NCBI RefSeq assembly: GCF_010728725.1
Contig: NZ_AP022606.1
Coordinates: forward strand, 992,001-1,056,000
DNA length: 64,000 bases
Source: Mycobacterium branderi
GTDB lineage: Bacteria > Actinomycetota > Actinomycetes > Mycobacteriales > Mycobacteriaceae
Reading direction: 5' to 3'
In this document: positions 9,499 to 18,291 of the stretch, in pieces
Layout: the number at the start of each line of letters is the position of its first letter
Position numbering within the stretch: position 1 is the stretch's first letter
Program-made: the position numbers and the translations under genes
The notes under the pieces: model-generated
What the model was told of the DNA's origin: nothing
Databases searched by the model: none
The model's input: only the letters and a program-made list of their open reading frames with translations

Positions 9499-10245
9499 AT
9501 GGCACCGGCGCTGACGGCGATCACGGAAAAGGTGCACCTCGCGCAGGGCGAGGCGGTCAACTGGCTGCTGGTCACCGACGATGCCGGAGTGATGCTGATC
9601 GACGCCGGGTATCCCGGTGACCGCGACGACGTGCTCGCCTCGCTGCGCGAGCTGGGGCACCAGCCCGGCGATGTGCGGGCGATTCTGCTCACACACGCCC
9701 ACATCGACCATCTGGGCTCGGCGATCTGGTTCGCCAAGACCCACGGCACGCCGGTGTACTGCCATCCCGACGAGGTGGGCCACACCAAGCGGGAGTATCT
9801 GGAGCAGGCGTCGCCGCTCGACGTCGCACTGCGGATCTGGCGCCCGCGCTGGGCGCTGTGGGCCGCGCACGTGGTGCGCAACGGCGGGCTGATCCGCGAG
9901 GGCATTCCGTCGGCGCAGCCGCTGACGGCGGAAGTGGCCGCCGAGTTGCCCGGCCACCCGATGGCCATTCCCACTCCCGGGCACACCGGCGGACACTGCT
10001 CGTATCTGGTCGACGGCGTGCTGGCCAGCGGCGACGCGCTGGTCACCGGTCATCCGCTGCTGGCGCACAGCGGCCCGCAGCTGTTGCCGGCGGTGTTCAG
10101 CCACAACCAGGACGACTGCGTGCGCAGCCTGGCCGCGCTGGCGCTGCTGGACACCGAGATCCTGGCCCCAGGCCACGGCGACCTGTGGCGCGGCCCCATC
10201 CGTGACGCTACCGACAAAGCGACCGCGCTGGCTCAAGGCCACTGA
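9499..10245 (+). CDS. Metallo-beta-lactamase-fold hydrolase (Rv0406c-like)
   Basis: 248 residues from the ATG at 9499. A GTG at 9481 would add six residues but lies on the edge of an intergenic repeat, and the M. tuberculosis orthologue begins MAPALTAIT. The metal-binding motif is THAHIDH (His66, His68, Asp70, His71), followed by TPGHTGGHC and APGHGD, which supply the other ligands of a binuclear site. The fold covers glyoxalase II, lactonase and other hydrolases; the substrate is unknown. The gene diverges from fgd1, as in M. tuberculosis. No export signal is seen. Confidence 0.88.
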   Translation: MAPALTAITEKVHLAQGEAVNWLLVTDDAGVMLIDAGYPGDRDDVLASLRELGHQPGDVRAILLTHAHIDHLGSAIWFAKTHGTPVYCHPDEVGHTKREYLEQASPLDVALRIWRPRWALWAAHVVRNGGLIREGIPSAQPLTAEVAAELPGHPMAIPTPGHTGGHCSYLVDGVLASGDALVTGHPLLAHSGPQLLPAVFSHNQDDCVRSLAALALLDTEILAPGHGDLWRGPIRDATDKATALAQGH

Positions 10246-10456
10246 GCGCGATCACAATTCGATCACAGTGAACATCACAGTCCCCTAAGAATTCTCACGA
10301 TTGCACCGCGGCTCTGGTCGATCGCTTACCGACGACCGCCACACGTGCACCATTGTTCACACCAGCCGCCGGTTGCGCACTGCGGCACCGGTTTTCGCGT
10401 ACTTCACGCCGAATTGGCTTCGCGTACTTTGGGCGTCGGGCCGGCCCAAGGTGACG

Positions 10457-10486
10457 GCCCGCCCGCTTGAGCAGGAGGCGGGCTTT
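10457..10486 (+). promoter_or_regulatory. Terminator-like hairpin in the leader of the hemophore-like gene
   Basis: The 7-base arms gcccgcc (10457-10463) and ggcgggc (10477-10483) enclose a 13-base loop and are followed by ttt. The hairpin ends about 34 bases before the start codon at 10518 and about 22 bases before its ribosome site. It could attenuate transcription or terminate an upstream transcript. The rest of 10246-10456 holds only a short direct repeat, ttcgcgtactt. Confidence 0.4.
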
Positions 10487-10517
10487 CCTGCCAATGTGCA
10501 ACTCCAAGGAACAAACA

Positions 10518-10886
10518 ATGATGAGAATTCATGCTGCCTGCTTGCTGCTGGGCGGTCTGGCCGCAACGACGATCGCGGCGCCGACGGCATCGGCGGCTCC
10601 CGACTGCAGCCCCGCGGGCGTGCAGAACACCGTCAACTCGGCGACCGGTTCGGCCCGCCAGTACCTCGACGCTCACCCGGATGCCAACGCGGCGGTGACG
10701 GATGCGTTCACCCGGCCGCGTCCGGAGGCGTCGGCCACTTTGCGCACCTATTTCACTGCGCACCCGCAGGAGTACTACGACCTGCGGGGCATCCTGGCGC
10801 CGATCGGTGACACCGAGCGGCAGTGCAACACGACCGCACTGTCACCCGAGCTGGAGTCGGCCTACCACGAATTCATGGCCGGCTGA
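10518..10886 (+). CDS. Secreted hemophore-related protein
   Basis: 122 residues from the ATG at 10518, placed 7 bases after an aagga ribosome site. A second ATG follows directly at 10521. Residues 1-28 form a Sec signal peptide ending ASAAP. The mature part (about 95 residues, two cysteines) has the pattern DCSPAGV...ARQYLDAHPDAN, close to the heme-binding exported protein Rv0203 and its relatives in mycobacteria. Those proteins carry heme in the periplasm for MmpL-type import. Heme binding here is inferred from the family. The gene stands alone after a long leader that contains a terminator-like hairpin. Confidence 0.8.
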   Translation: MMRIHAACLLLGGLAATTIAAPTASAAPDCSPAGVQNTVNSATGSARQYLDAHPDANAAVTDAFTRPRPEASATLRTYFTAHPQEYYDLRGILAPIGDTERQCNTTALSPELESAYHEFMAG

Positions 10887-10990
10887 CCGCGCAGGCGGGG
10901 GCATGCCGGCACATCTGCCGGTGTGCCCCCTCGCCGCGTCGCCATCGCCATCGGACGCGCCTAAACGGTCCAGTTTGGGGGTATTCGAAG

Positions 10991-12121
10991 ATGATGCCGA
11001 CGACAATCGTGTCCACCAATATCTACGCCCACGCGATGAGCGAGGCCTATGAACGCCTCGAAGGGCTCGGCTACGAACGCGGCGACGGCATGGAGCTGGC
11101 CAATCACGGCCCGATGGGCGCCGAGGCGCTATCCACCCTAGGGTTTGCCGACGAGGTTGCGTCCTGGGTGGAGGATTACAAGCGCAGCGTGACCCACCAC
11201 GATCCGCCACAACCGCGGTTCGGCATCGATCCATCAGATGAGCAGTCTTGGCGTCAGGCCCTGGGTGAGTTGGACCGCGCCGGCGACTGGGAAGAAATGT
11301 TCGCCCGCGAACTCAACGAGCGGCCGTGGCGTGACGTCCTCAGCCAATGGTGGCCGCGACTCTTACCGGGGTTGATGGCCGGATTGACCCACGGACTTAT
11401 CCGCACCGCGCATGCGGTGCGGTGTCTCGCCGCCTCGGATCAGCCGAAAGTGCTTGCCGTCAAGGAACTCTCACGCGGACTGGCGTACTGGGCCGCTCGA
11501 TACCAAGCGTTGCCCGGCGAGGTGGCGCTCACGGGCCGGCGCGCCGTGCCCGACGCCGTCAACGGGCTGGCCCGGATGTCCCCCGACGGTCCCCTGGGTG
11601 GTGCGCGGCTTGCTCGTCTGCGAGACCATCCCGGCTACGCCGAGGCGTTGCGCGCATTGACACCGCTGGACGCGGGGCATCGCCTCAGTGAAATGACGAC
11701 CACCTTCGCCGGCGTCTACCTGGCTCATCCGGAGGCGCCGCCGGTGCCGCTGATCCACGGCGTGACAGCTCCGGCAGCCATGCGGATCGTGTTGGCCGAG
11801 CTTCCCGACAACCAGCACGCCGGCGCCGTCGCGGCCATGTGGCGAGTCCATCTCGCCCTGTTGCTGATGTTCACCAGTGAGGTTGGTGCCGAGCCGGAAA
11901 GCCTTGCGGCTGCGTCTGATACGGAGTTGCTTTCGTGGCACGAGCTGTTCGAGCGCGCCCTTGTGAACGGCGATGAGCACGTCGTCAAGTTCACCGAGGC
12001 CTGCTACCGGGAAAACGCCATCCGGCCCGACCCGCGGTTCGCCGCGGCCGTGCAAGCTGCCCAGCACCGGATCCCGCCTCGCGCGCTCGGCGGGGGTGCC
12101 GCGACTGTTACCAGGAGGTAG
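10991..12121 (+). CDS. Questin-oxidase-like (DUF4243) protein
   Basis: 376 residues from the tandem ATGs at 10991 and 10994; longer reading would enter the gene upstream. The start region (NIYAHAMSEAYERL, ELANHGPMGAEAL) and the segments PRLLPGLMAGLTHGLIR, HAVRCLA and THGLI/IHGVTAPAA follow the questin-oxidase family, which includes fungal AflY/HypX-type enzymes proposed to cleave anthraquinone or xanthone-type rings by Baeyer-Villiger oxidation. Conserved histidines in NHGPMG and LTHGLIRTAHA are candidate active-site residues. It is the first gene of an operon with an FMN reductase, an NTF2-fold protein and an AhpD-fold protein. The substrate is unknown. Confidence 0.78.
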   Translation: MMPTTIVSTNIYAHAMSEAYERLEGLGYERGDGMELANHGPMGAEALSTLGFADEVASWVEDYKRSVTHHDPPQPRFGIDPSDEQSWRQALGELDRAGDWEEMFARELNERPWRDVLSQWWPRLLPGLMAGLTHGLIRTAHAVRCLAASDQPKVLAVKELSRGLAYWAARYQALPGEVALTGRRAVPDAVNGLARMSPDGPLGGARLARLRDHPGYAEALRALTPLDAGHRLSEMTTTFAGVYLAHPEAPPVPLIHGVTAPAAMRIVLAELPDNQHAGAVAAMWRVHLALLLMFTSEVGAEPESLAAASDTELLSWHELFERALVNGDEHVVKFTEACYRENAIRPDPRFAAAVQAAQHRIPPRALGGGAATVTRR

Positions 12122-12124
12122 TCA

Positions 12125-12685
12125 ATGCACATCCAAGTCATCGTGGGCAGCGTGCGGGAAGGCCGGCGAGCCAAACCAGTGGCCGACTGGGTCTGTGCGC
12201 AGGCAGCATCCCGGCAGGATTGCTCGGTGGAGTTGGTCGACCTCAAGGACTGGGACCTGCCGATGATGAGCCTGGCCAAGCCGCCGATTCTCGGCGACTA
12301 TGAAGACCCGCTGCAGCAACGGTGGGCGCAGCAGGTATCCCAAGGTGACGGCTATATCTTCGTTACTCCCGAATACAACCACGGGTATTCGCCCGCGTTG
12401 AAGAACGCGCTCGACTATCTGTATGCCGAATGGGCACGCAAGCCAGCCAGTTTCGTCACCTACGGCGGTGTGGCCGGGGCGCGCGGCGTCGAACAGCTGC
12501 GGCTTGTCCTGATTGAGTTGCGGATGGCGCCGCTGCGCGATGCACTGCATATCAACGGAATCGGCAACAAACTCAACGACGGCGTTTTCAACGGCGATAC
12601 CAACGACATCTCACAATTGAACACCGCGATTGATGACTTGCTCTGGTGGAGCCGTGCGCTGAGTGCGGCCCGCGTAAGCGACTAG
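12125..12685 (+). CDS. NAD(P)H-dependent FMN reductase
   Basis: 186 residues with a flavodoxin-like fold. The phosphate-binding loop GSVREGRRAKP is at residues 8-18, and TPEYNHGYSPALKNALDYL is the family's second signature. Such enzymes reduce FMN or quinones in the cytosol and often feed a partner oxygenase. A strong aggagg ribosome site (12113-12118) lies 6 bases before the ATG, 3 bases after the previous stop. A role in supplying electrons to the questin-oxidase-like protein is inferred from this arrangement. Confidence 0.88.
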   Translation: MHIQVIVGSVREGRRAKPVADWVCAQAASRQDCSVELVDLKDWDLPMMSLAKPPILGDYEDPLQQRWAQQVSQGDGYIFVTPEYNHGYSPALKNALDYLYAEWARKPASFVTYGGVAGARGVEQLRLVLIELRMAPLRDALHINGIGNKLNDGVFNGDTNDISQLNTAIDDLLWWSRALSAARVSD

Positions 12686-12692
12686 GAGGGTC

Positions 12693-13118
12693 ATGTCTCG
12701 CAACGAAAGTTTTCAACAGGCCGCCGAACGCATCTACCACGATTGGGACAAGGCACTGAGCGACGAGGACGTCGACGGACTGCTTGCACTTTATGCTCCG
12801 GAGGTCGTCTTCGAGAGTCCCGCCGTGCCGCTGACCATGGGCACGGAGTCGGGGGTGTGCCACGGACTCGACGAGTTGCGTCCGGTGCTCGAGCAAGTGG
12901 CCGCACGCAAGCCGCCGTTGCGGACCTACTACCGCACGGGCTATCTCACCGACGGCGCGCACACCATGATGTTCGAGTACCCGCGCGCTACACCCGACGG
13001 CGAGCAGATGGATTTCGTCGAGGTGATGGAGATCGCCGACGGCCTGATCCAGCGCCACTGCGTGTACTGGGGCTGGCGCGGCGTCAAGGTCATCCAAGAC
13101 GACGCCTACCACAAGTAA
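12693..13118 (+). CDS. NTF2-fold (SnoaL-like) protein
   Basis: 141 residues with the layout of the SnoaL/NTF2 fold: an N-terminal helix ending WDKALSDEDVDGLLALYAPEVVF, then alternating strands ending HCVYWGWRGVKVIQDD. The fold serves cyclases, isomerases, dehydratases and non-catalytic binding proteins, so the reaction cannot be assigned. It follows the FMN reductase by 7 bases with an aggagg ribosome site. In an operon with a ring-oxidising enzyme, an isomerase or hydrolase role on an oxidised aromatic is a reasonable guess. Confidence 0.8.
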   Translation: MSRNESFQQAAERIYHDWDKALSDEDVDGLLALYAPEVVFESPAVPLTMGTESGVCHGLDELRPVLEQVAARKPPLRTYYRTGYLTDGAHTMMFEYPRATPDGEQMDFVEVMEIADGLIQRHCVYWGWRGVKVIQDDAYHK

Positions 13119-13142
13119 CCACCACCCGAAGGACGGCGAATC

Positions 13143-13625
13143 ATGAAGGCACGGATCAAAAGCCCGGCGATGTCAGTACCGGGCGTGTTCGAAGCGATGT
13201 CGAAACTGGGAGCCGCCGCAAAGACCGCCGGCATTCCCGAGACCACTCACTTCCTCATCCATACGCGGGCCAGCCAGATCAACGGCTGCAGCGTGTGCGT
13301 GGACATGCACTCCCGCGAGCTCCGGCACGCCGGTGAGCCGGACGAAAAGATCTTCACGGTCGCGGCATGGCGGGAGGCGCCGTACTTTACCGACGCTGAG
13401 CGGGCCGCGCTCGCGCTCACAGAAGCCGTCACCCGGCTTGCCGACCGTCCCGACCCGGTTCCCGACGAAGTGTGGGACGAAGCCGCACGCCACTACAGCG
13501 AGGAGCAACTCGCCGCGCTCGTGGTCTCGATCGCGACCATCAACGCGTGGAATCGCCTGAACGTCGCGACCAGGCAGCCCAGCGGCGACTACGTCGAGCA
13601 GCTCATCGGTACACCAGCCCGCTGA
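13143..13625 (+). CDS. AhpD-fold carboxymuconolactone-decarboxylase-family protein
   Basis: 160 residues with the AhpD core motif NGCSVCVDMHSREL: Cys49, Cys52 and His56 form the CxxC...H redox site. Proteins of this group reduce peroxides or act as alkylhydroperoxidases, and some take part in aromatic degradation. It is the fourth gene of the oxidative operon, 24 bases after the NTF2-fold gene, with an aagga ribosome site. The 3' end overlaps the convergent flavin monooxygenase gene by 23 bp. Confidence 0.88.
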   Translation: MKARIKSPAMSVPGVFEAMSKLGAAAKTAGIPETTHFLIHTRASQINGCSVCVDMHSRELRHAGEPDEKIFTVAAWREAPYFTDAERAALALTEAVTRLADRPDPVPDEVWDEAARHYSEEQLAALVVSIATINAWNRLNVATRQPSGDYVEQLIGTPAR

Positions 13626-14745
13626 GTCGCCACGCCAGCGCGCGTCGGGCGCCGGGAACAGCGGAAGCCAGGCTGATCGCCGCGTTGCGTGCCGGGCGTG
13701 CGATACGCGGAAGCGTCGCGAGTCGAGTCAACCGGTCGGTGAGTCGCAGCACCTGTTTGGCAATCGGCCGTCGCGCCTTACCGAAGTCGTCCAACAGATC
13801 GTCAGAGGCCCCGCCGAGGACACGGACGAGTACGTCGGCCAACACCGTGGCGTCTTGGATACCCAAATTCATGCCCTGTCCGCCGGCCGGGCTGTGCACA
13901 TGGGCGGCGTCACCGACCACCAGCACATGGCCCGCCCGGTAGCTGTCCACCACCCGATGGTGAATTCGAAACTCTGAGGCCCAGATCGGGTCTCCGACAA
14001 CCTGCAGCCGTCCCGGACCGAAGGCGCGAGTGTCAAGCAGCCGCTGGAAAAACTCGGCGCTCAGCGGCGGCGACTGGTCACTGACCGGGGCGACGATCCG
14101 GTGCACACCGCCGGGCAACGGCACCAGAACCAAAAGACCCGCCCCCGCGAAAAACAGCACAATCTCGTCGGCCGGCGCGCCGCCCTGCAGATGGACATCG
14201 GCAAGGGCAAACGACTCGCTGTATGCGTGGCCGCGGTAAGCGATGCGCGCTTGATCTCGCACCGTGCTGTGCATCCCGTCGCAGCCGACCACGTAACGTG
14301 CGCTGACTGAATCACCGTCGTCGAACGTTGCGACCGGACCCTGCTCACCTTCGCTGACGGCGGTGACGGCGGTGGGCCGCAGAACCTCGGTACCAACCTC
14401 GGCGAGCCTGTCGAGCAGTACCTGTTCGGTCGCGGCCTGCGAAATCGTCAGCGTGTAAGGGTATTTCGTCGGCAGCGCACTGAAATCGATGGGCATGAGG
14501 ATCTGATCGCGCTGACGGATGGAGAAACGCGGAACGTGAATGCCCTCCTTGGTCAGGCGCGCACTGACGCCGAGCCCTTCGAGCACTTCGAGCGTGCGGG
14601 CGGCGATAGCGACAGCCCGCGACGTGTTGGCGCCCGCCGCCAGACGGTCTACCACCGTGACATCCACGCCCTGCTGGGATAACGCCGTGCTAAGCGTCAG
14701 GCCCGTCGGGCCCGCGCCGACAACCAGCACGTCAGTGGTGTTCAT
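13603..14745 (-). CDS. FAD-dependent aromatic monooxygenase (PheA/TfdB type)
   Basis: 380 residues. The three class A flavin-monooxygenase fingerprints are present: VVGAGPTGLTLS (FAD-binding GxGxxG, residues 8-19), the DG motif VVGCDGMHSTVR, and the GD motif VVGDAAHVHSPAGGQGMN. These enzymes hydroxylate phenols or polyketide aromatics with NAD(P)H and oxygen. At 380 residues it lacks the C-terminal thioredoxin-like domain of phenol hydroxylases. It runs towards the questin-oxidase operon, overlapping it by 23 bp, which suggests but does not prove a shared pathway. Confidence 0.88.
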   Translation of the reverse strand: MNTTDVLVVGAGPTGLTLSTALSQQGVDVTVVDRLAAGANTSRAVAIAARTLEVLEGLGVSARLTKEGIHVPRFSIRQRDQILMPIDFSALPTKYPYTLTISQAATEQVLLDRLAEVGTEVLRPTAVTAVSEGEQGPVATFDDGDSVSARYVVGCDGMHSTVRDQARIAYRGHAYSESFALADVHLQGGAPADEIVLFFAGAGLLVLVPLPGGVHRIVAPVSDQSPPLSAEFFQRLLDTRAFGPGRLQVVGDPIWASEFRIHHRVVDSYRAGHVLVVGDAAHVHSPAGGQGMNLGIQDATVLADVLVRVLGGASDDLLDDFGKARRPIAKQVLRLTDRLTRLATLPRIARPARNAAISLASAVPGARRALAWRLSGLVYR

Positions 14746-14807
14746 CGCAAACCCCCTTGTGTCATCCGGGGTCTACGTTCCACCGTACGAGCCGTGCGGG
14801 GTCGACG

Positions 14808-16112
14808 CTAGTCGTTCGTCAGGTGCTCGCGCAGCGTCGTGCCCGTGTACTCGGTGCGGTACACACCACGTTCCTGCAGCAACGGGACCACCTGGTCGAC
14901 GAAGTCGTCCAACCCGTGCGGGGTCAGGTGCGGAACCAGGATGAAACCGTCGCAGGCGTCGGCTTGCACGTAGCGGTTCATCTCGTCGGCGATCTGCGAC
15001 GCGGTTCCGACGAACTGCTGCCGGCTGGTGACGGCGATGACCAGCTCGCGGATCGAAAGGCCTTCCGCCGCAGCACGTTCGCGGTAGCGACGCGCCACCG
15101 CGACCGGGTCGCCGTGACGCACCCGGCCCTGGGTGATGCTGGTGTCACCGGTCGGGTCGACGTCGGGTAGCGGGCCGTCGGGATCGTAAGCCGACAGGTC
15201 ACGGCCCCACACCTGCTCGAGCATCGCGATCGCTGTCGGACCGCTGACCTGTTGGCGACGGATGTGGTGCGCCTTTTCGGCGGCGTCCGCGGCACTGTCG
15301 CCCAGCACGAACGTGGCAGCGGGAAACACCTTGAGCTCGCCAGGGTTTCGGCCAGCCGCTGCCGCGCGGCCCTTGACGTCAGCAGTGTAGCGCTGGCCGT
15401 CCTCCAGCGACCCGTGCAGGGTGAACATCGCGTCGGCGTGCCGGGCGCCGAACGACCTTCCCTCGTCGGAGTCGCCGGCCTGCAACAGCACCGGCTGGCC
15501 CTGCGGCCCCGCGGGCAGTGTGGCCACCCCACGCACGTCGAAGTGCTCGCCGTGGTATTCGACGGTTTTGATGCGGCTCGGGTCTACGTAGATGTTGTCG
15601 GCTATCACGGCATCCGGCTGCCAGCTGCCCCAAAAGGACTGGGCCACGTTAAGGAATTCCTCCGCCCGACGGTAGCGGTCAGCGTGGTCGAGGAATCCGC
15701 CGCGCCGGAAGTTGGCGCCGGTGAACGCGTCTGACGAGGTGACGATGTTCCAGCCCGCCCGGCCGTCGGACAAATGATCCAAGGTAGCGAATTGCCTTGC
15801 TACTTCGAAGGGTTCGTTGAACGTGGTGTTGATCGTGCCGGTCAGCCCGATCCGGTCGGTGACGGCGGCCAGCGCGGCCAGCACGGTGAAGGTGTCCGGC
15901 CGGCCCACCACGTCCAGGTCGTAGATCCGGCCGCGGTGCTCGCGCAACCGCAAACCTTCGGCCAGAAAGAAGAAGTCGAACAGCCCTCGCTCGGCGGTGC
16001 GGGCCAGATGCACGAACGACTCGAACTCGATCTGGCTGCCCGCAGCCGGATCGGCCCACACCGTGGTGTTGTTGACGCCGGGGAAATGTGCGGCCAGGTG
16101 GATCTGTTTCAC
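14808..16112 (-). CDS. NtaA/SnaA/DszA-type flavin monooxygenase
   Basis: 434 residues from the GTG at 16112, which overlaps the stop of the upstream gene (GTGA). This is a bacterial-luciferase TIM-barrel enzyme of the large NtaA/DszA group: HLAAHFPGVN start, FFLAEGLRLRE, HLSDGRAGWNIVTS, the group's hallmark, and QAGDSDEGRSFGA. It uses FMNH2 from a separate reductase to oxidise a small molecule; relatives attack nitrilotriacetate, EDTA, dibenzothiophene sulfone or sulfonates. It ends a GNAT-LLM-LLM-LLM operon. The substrate is not known. Confidence 0.87.
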   Translation of the reverse strand: MKQIHLAAHFPGVNNTTVWADPAAGSQIEFESFVHLARTAERGLFDFFFLAEGLRLREHRGRIYDLDVVGRPDTFTVLAALAAVTDRIGLTGTINTTFNEPFEVARQFATLDHLSDGRAGWNIVTSSDAFTGANFRRGGFLDHADRYRRAEEFLNVAQSFWGSWQPDAVIADNIYVDPSRIKTVEYHGEHFDVRGVATLPAGPQGQPVLLQAGDSDEGRSFGARHADAMFTLHGSLEDGQRYTADVKGRAAAAGRNPGELKVFPAATFVLGDSAADAAEKAHHIRRQQVSGPTAIAMLEQVWGRDLSAYDPDGPLPDVDPTGDTSITQGRVRHGDPVAVARRYRERAAAEGLSIRELVIAVTSRQQFVGTASQIADEMNRYVQADACDGFILVPHLTPHGLDDFVDQVVPLLQERGVYRTEYTGTTLREHLTND

Positions 16113-17227
16113 TGGTACCAGCGCTTTGCGATCAACTCGTGAGAACGCAGCCGGTCCTCGTGCCGGTAGGTGACCGACGTGATGACGAGTTCGTCGGCGC
16201 CGCTGACCCGTTGCAGCGCCGTCAGCCGCTCGGCCACCTCGTCCGGGTTGCCGACGAATTGCGTTGCCAGCCGGTCGTTTACCACCGCTAGCTGCTCGTC
16301 GGTCAGCGGCGGGCATTCGTCGGGGTTGGGATAGGGCACGGCGCCGTCGCCGACGCGGATGGAGTACACCCAATGCCCGTAGCTCGAGGCCAAGTGTCGC
16401 GCGGTGGCGCTGTCGTCGGCGACGACGATGTCCGCCGAGATCACCACGTAGGGCTGCGACAGCATCTCCGACGGCTTGAATGCGGCGCGGTAGGCGCCGA
16501 CGGCGTCCAGCGCGGTGGCCGGGGTGAGGTGGTAGCTGGCCACGAACGGCAGGCCCAGCGCCCCGGCGACCTGCGCGCTTTTGCCCTTGCTGCTGCCGAA
16601 GATCCACGGCGTCAAGCCGCTTCGTTCACCGGGGACCGCGTGCACGTCGAACCCGTCGACCCGGTAGCTGCCGTCCAGCATTGCGATGATGTCGCCCAGT
16701 TGTTCGGCGAAGTCGGGTGCGACAGCCTCGGGCTGCTGCAGGATCGCCATCGTGGCCTGCACGCGTTCCTTGTTGAGCACGGTGCGCAGGTCGAACGGCG
16801 GCGGCACGACGACGCCGTCGATTTCGCGCCACTCGCGGGGCGTTTCGGTCTTGGGCCGCGGCTTGCGGGGTTTGTCCGGCCTGATGCGGCGCTGCCCGGA
16901 GCGGCCCACGCCGAGGTCGATGCGGCCGGGATGGAATGCCTCGAGCATGCCGAAGCTCTCCACCACCGCAGCGGCCGTAGTGTGGCTGAGCTGCACGGCT
17001 GCCGTGCCGACCCGAATCGTGTTGGTGGCAGCGGCAATCTGACCCACCAGCACCGCCGGCGCCGAGCTGGCCACGCCGACGAAGTGGTGTTCGGCGACCC
17101 AGTAGCGCCGAAAGCCCCACTGCTCGGCGTGCTGAGCCAAGTCGATCGTGTTGCGTAGCGCGGTGACCGCGTCGCTGCCGGCGCTGATCGGCGCCAGATC
17201 GAGGACTGACAGCGGGGCCCCAGTCAT
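16109..17227 (-). CDS. Luciferase-like flavin oxidoreductase
   Basis: 372 residues, a luciferase-like monooxygenase of the MsnO8/alkanal type: MTGAPLSVLDLAPIS start, RYWVAEHH, GMLEAFHPGRIDLGVGRSGQ, and PWIFGSSKGKSAQVAGALGL. The FMN-binding TIM barrel fills the protein. Both ends overlap neighbouring genes by 4 bp, so it is translationally coupled within the operon. It probably acts in the cytosol on a small organosulfur or similar compound with FMNH2, which is an inference from the neighbours. Confidence 0.87.
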   Translation of the reverse strand: MTGAPLSVLDLAPISAGSDAVTALRNTIDLAQHAEQWGFRRYWVAEHHFVGVASSAPAVLVGQIAAATNTIRVGTAAVQLSHTTAAAVVESFGMLEAFHPGRIDLGVGRSGQRRIRPDKPRKPRPKTETPREWREIDGVVVPPPFDLRTVLNKERVQATMAILQQPEAVAPDFAEQLGDIIAMLDGSYRVDGFDVHAVPGERSGLTPWIFGSSKGKSAQVAGALGLPFVASYHLTPATALDAVGAYRAAFKPSEMLSQPYVVISADIVVADDSATARHLASSYGHWVYSIRVGDGAVPYPNPDECPPLTDEQLAVVNDRLATQFVGNPDEVAERLTALQRVSGADELVITSVTYRHEDRLRSHELIAKRWYQ

Positions 17228-18291
17228 TGACGCACCGCCGCGTAACGATTGGGCGCCACCGGCAAGCCGAGCCGTTCGCGCAGCGTCTCGCCGTCGCGAT
17301 AGCCGGTGCGGAACCGTTTCGCGCGCTGCAGCGCCGGCACCACCTCGTCGACGATCACCGGCAGGTCCGTAGCGTTGACCGCTGGCCGCAGCCGTGCGCC
17401 CTCGATGCCCATCGCCTGCCAGCCCAGTAGCAGATCGACCAATTCGGTTGGACTTCCGGTGAATACGAGCGCGTCGGATCTGAAGGTGTCGCCGCCGAAC
17501 GAGACGACCACGTCCGCATAGATTTTCAGCCGCGCGTCTACCTCGTCGAGTATCCGGCGCAGCCCGTCGTCGTCGATGGGTGTGATGAACACGAGATCGG
17601 CGCTGACGGCGGCGAATTCGTAGATGCGGGAAGCGTGGGCAAGGGCTGCGACCACCGGCTGGCCCTGCGGTGGTCGCGGCGTGATCGAAGGCCCTTTGAC
17701 CGAGAAATACTTTCCGGTGAAGTCGATGTAATGCAGCTTGTCCCGGTCGATGTAGCGCCCGGTCGCGACGTCGCGGATCACCGCGTCGTCCTCCCAGCTG
17801 TCCCAGAGCAGGCGCACCACCTCGACGAAATCGGCGGCCTCGTCGAACAGGTCGCCGGAGAGATCGCGACGGCCGAACAGCGCCGCTTCGTGCGCTGTCG
17901 CGCTGACCCGGGCCTGCCAGCCCGCCCGCCCGTGCGACACAAAGTCGAGGGTGGCGATGGCCTTCGAGACGTGGAACGGCTCGGTGTGGGTGACAGTCGC
18001 GACCGGTATCAGGCCGATGTGCCGGGTGGCCGGCGCGACACGGGCAGCGAGAAGAACCGCGTCGGCCCGGCCAGCCAGCCGCCGGGGATCGATGGCCTCG
18101 CGGCGGCCGGGCTGCGGCATCAGCGTATCGTCGATGGTCAGAAAATCCAGCGACCCCCGTTCGGCGGTGGCGGCCAGGTCAGCCCAGTATCGGCCGGACA
18201 GCACCGATTCCGCGGGAACTGTGCTGCGCCATGCCTGCGGATGCCAGCCGTAGCCGTCGAGCGCGACGCCCAGGTGCAGCTGTTCGGTCAT
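17224..18291 (-). CDS. Luciferase-like flavin monooxygenase
   Basis: 355 residues from the ATG at 18291, which overlaps the GNAT stop (ATGA). It belongs to the NtaA-like luciferase group: LGVALDGYGWHPQAWR start, TAERGSLDFLTIDD, TLDFVSHGRAGWQARVS. It is shorter than its relative at 14808, which has about 430 residues. It has two in-operon paralogues of the same fold, so the operon may treat several substrates or consecutive steps. The substrate is unknown. Confidence 0.86.
   Translation of the reverse strand: MTEQLHLGVALDGYGWHPQAWRSTVPAESVLSGRYWADLAATAERGSLDFLTIDDTLMPQPGRREAIDPRRLAGRADAVLLAARVAPATRHIGLIPVATVTHTEPFHVSKAIATLDFVSHGRAGWQARVSATAHEAALFGRRDLSGDLFDEAADFVEVVRLLWDSWEDDAVIRDVATGRYIDRDKLHYIDFTGKYFSVKGPSITPRPPQGQPVVAALAHASRIYEFAAVSADLVFITPIDDDGLRRILDEVDARLKIYADVVVSFGGDTFRSDALVFTGSPTELVDLLLGWQAMGIEGARLRPAVNATDLPVIVDEVVPALQRAKRFRTGYRDGETLRERLGLPVAPNRYAAVRQ

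Noticed and set aside
16113..16607. An N-terminal extension of the monooxygenase that ends at 14808
   Set aside because: The extended frame overlaps the upstream luciferase-like gene by about 500 bases, and the family N-terminus begins at the GTG 16112.
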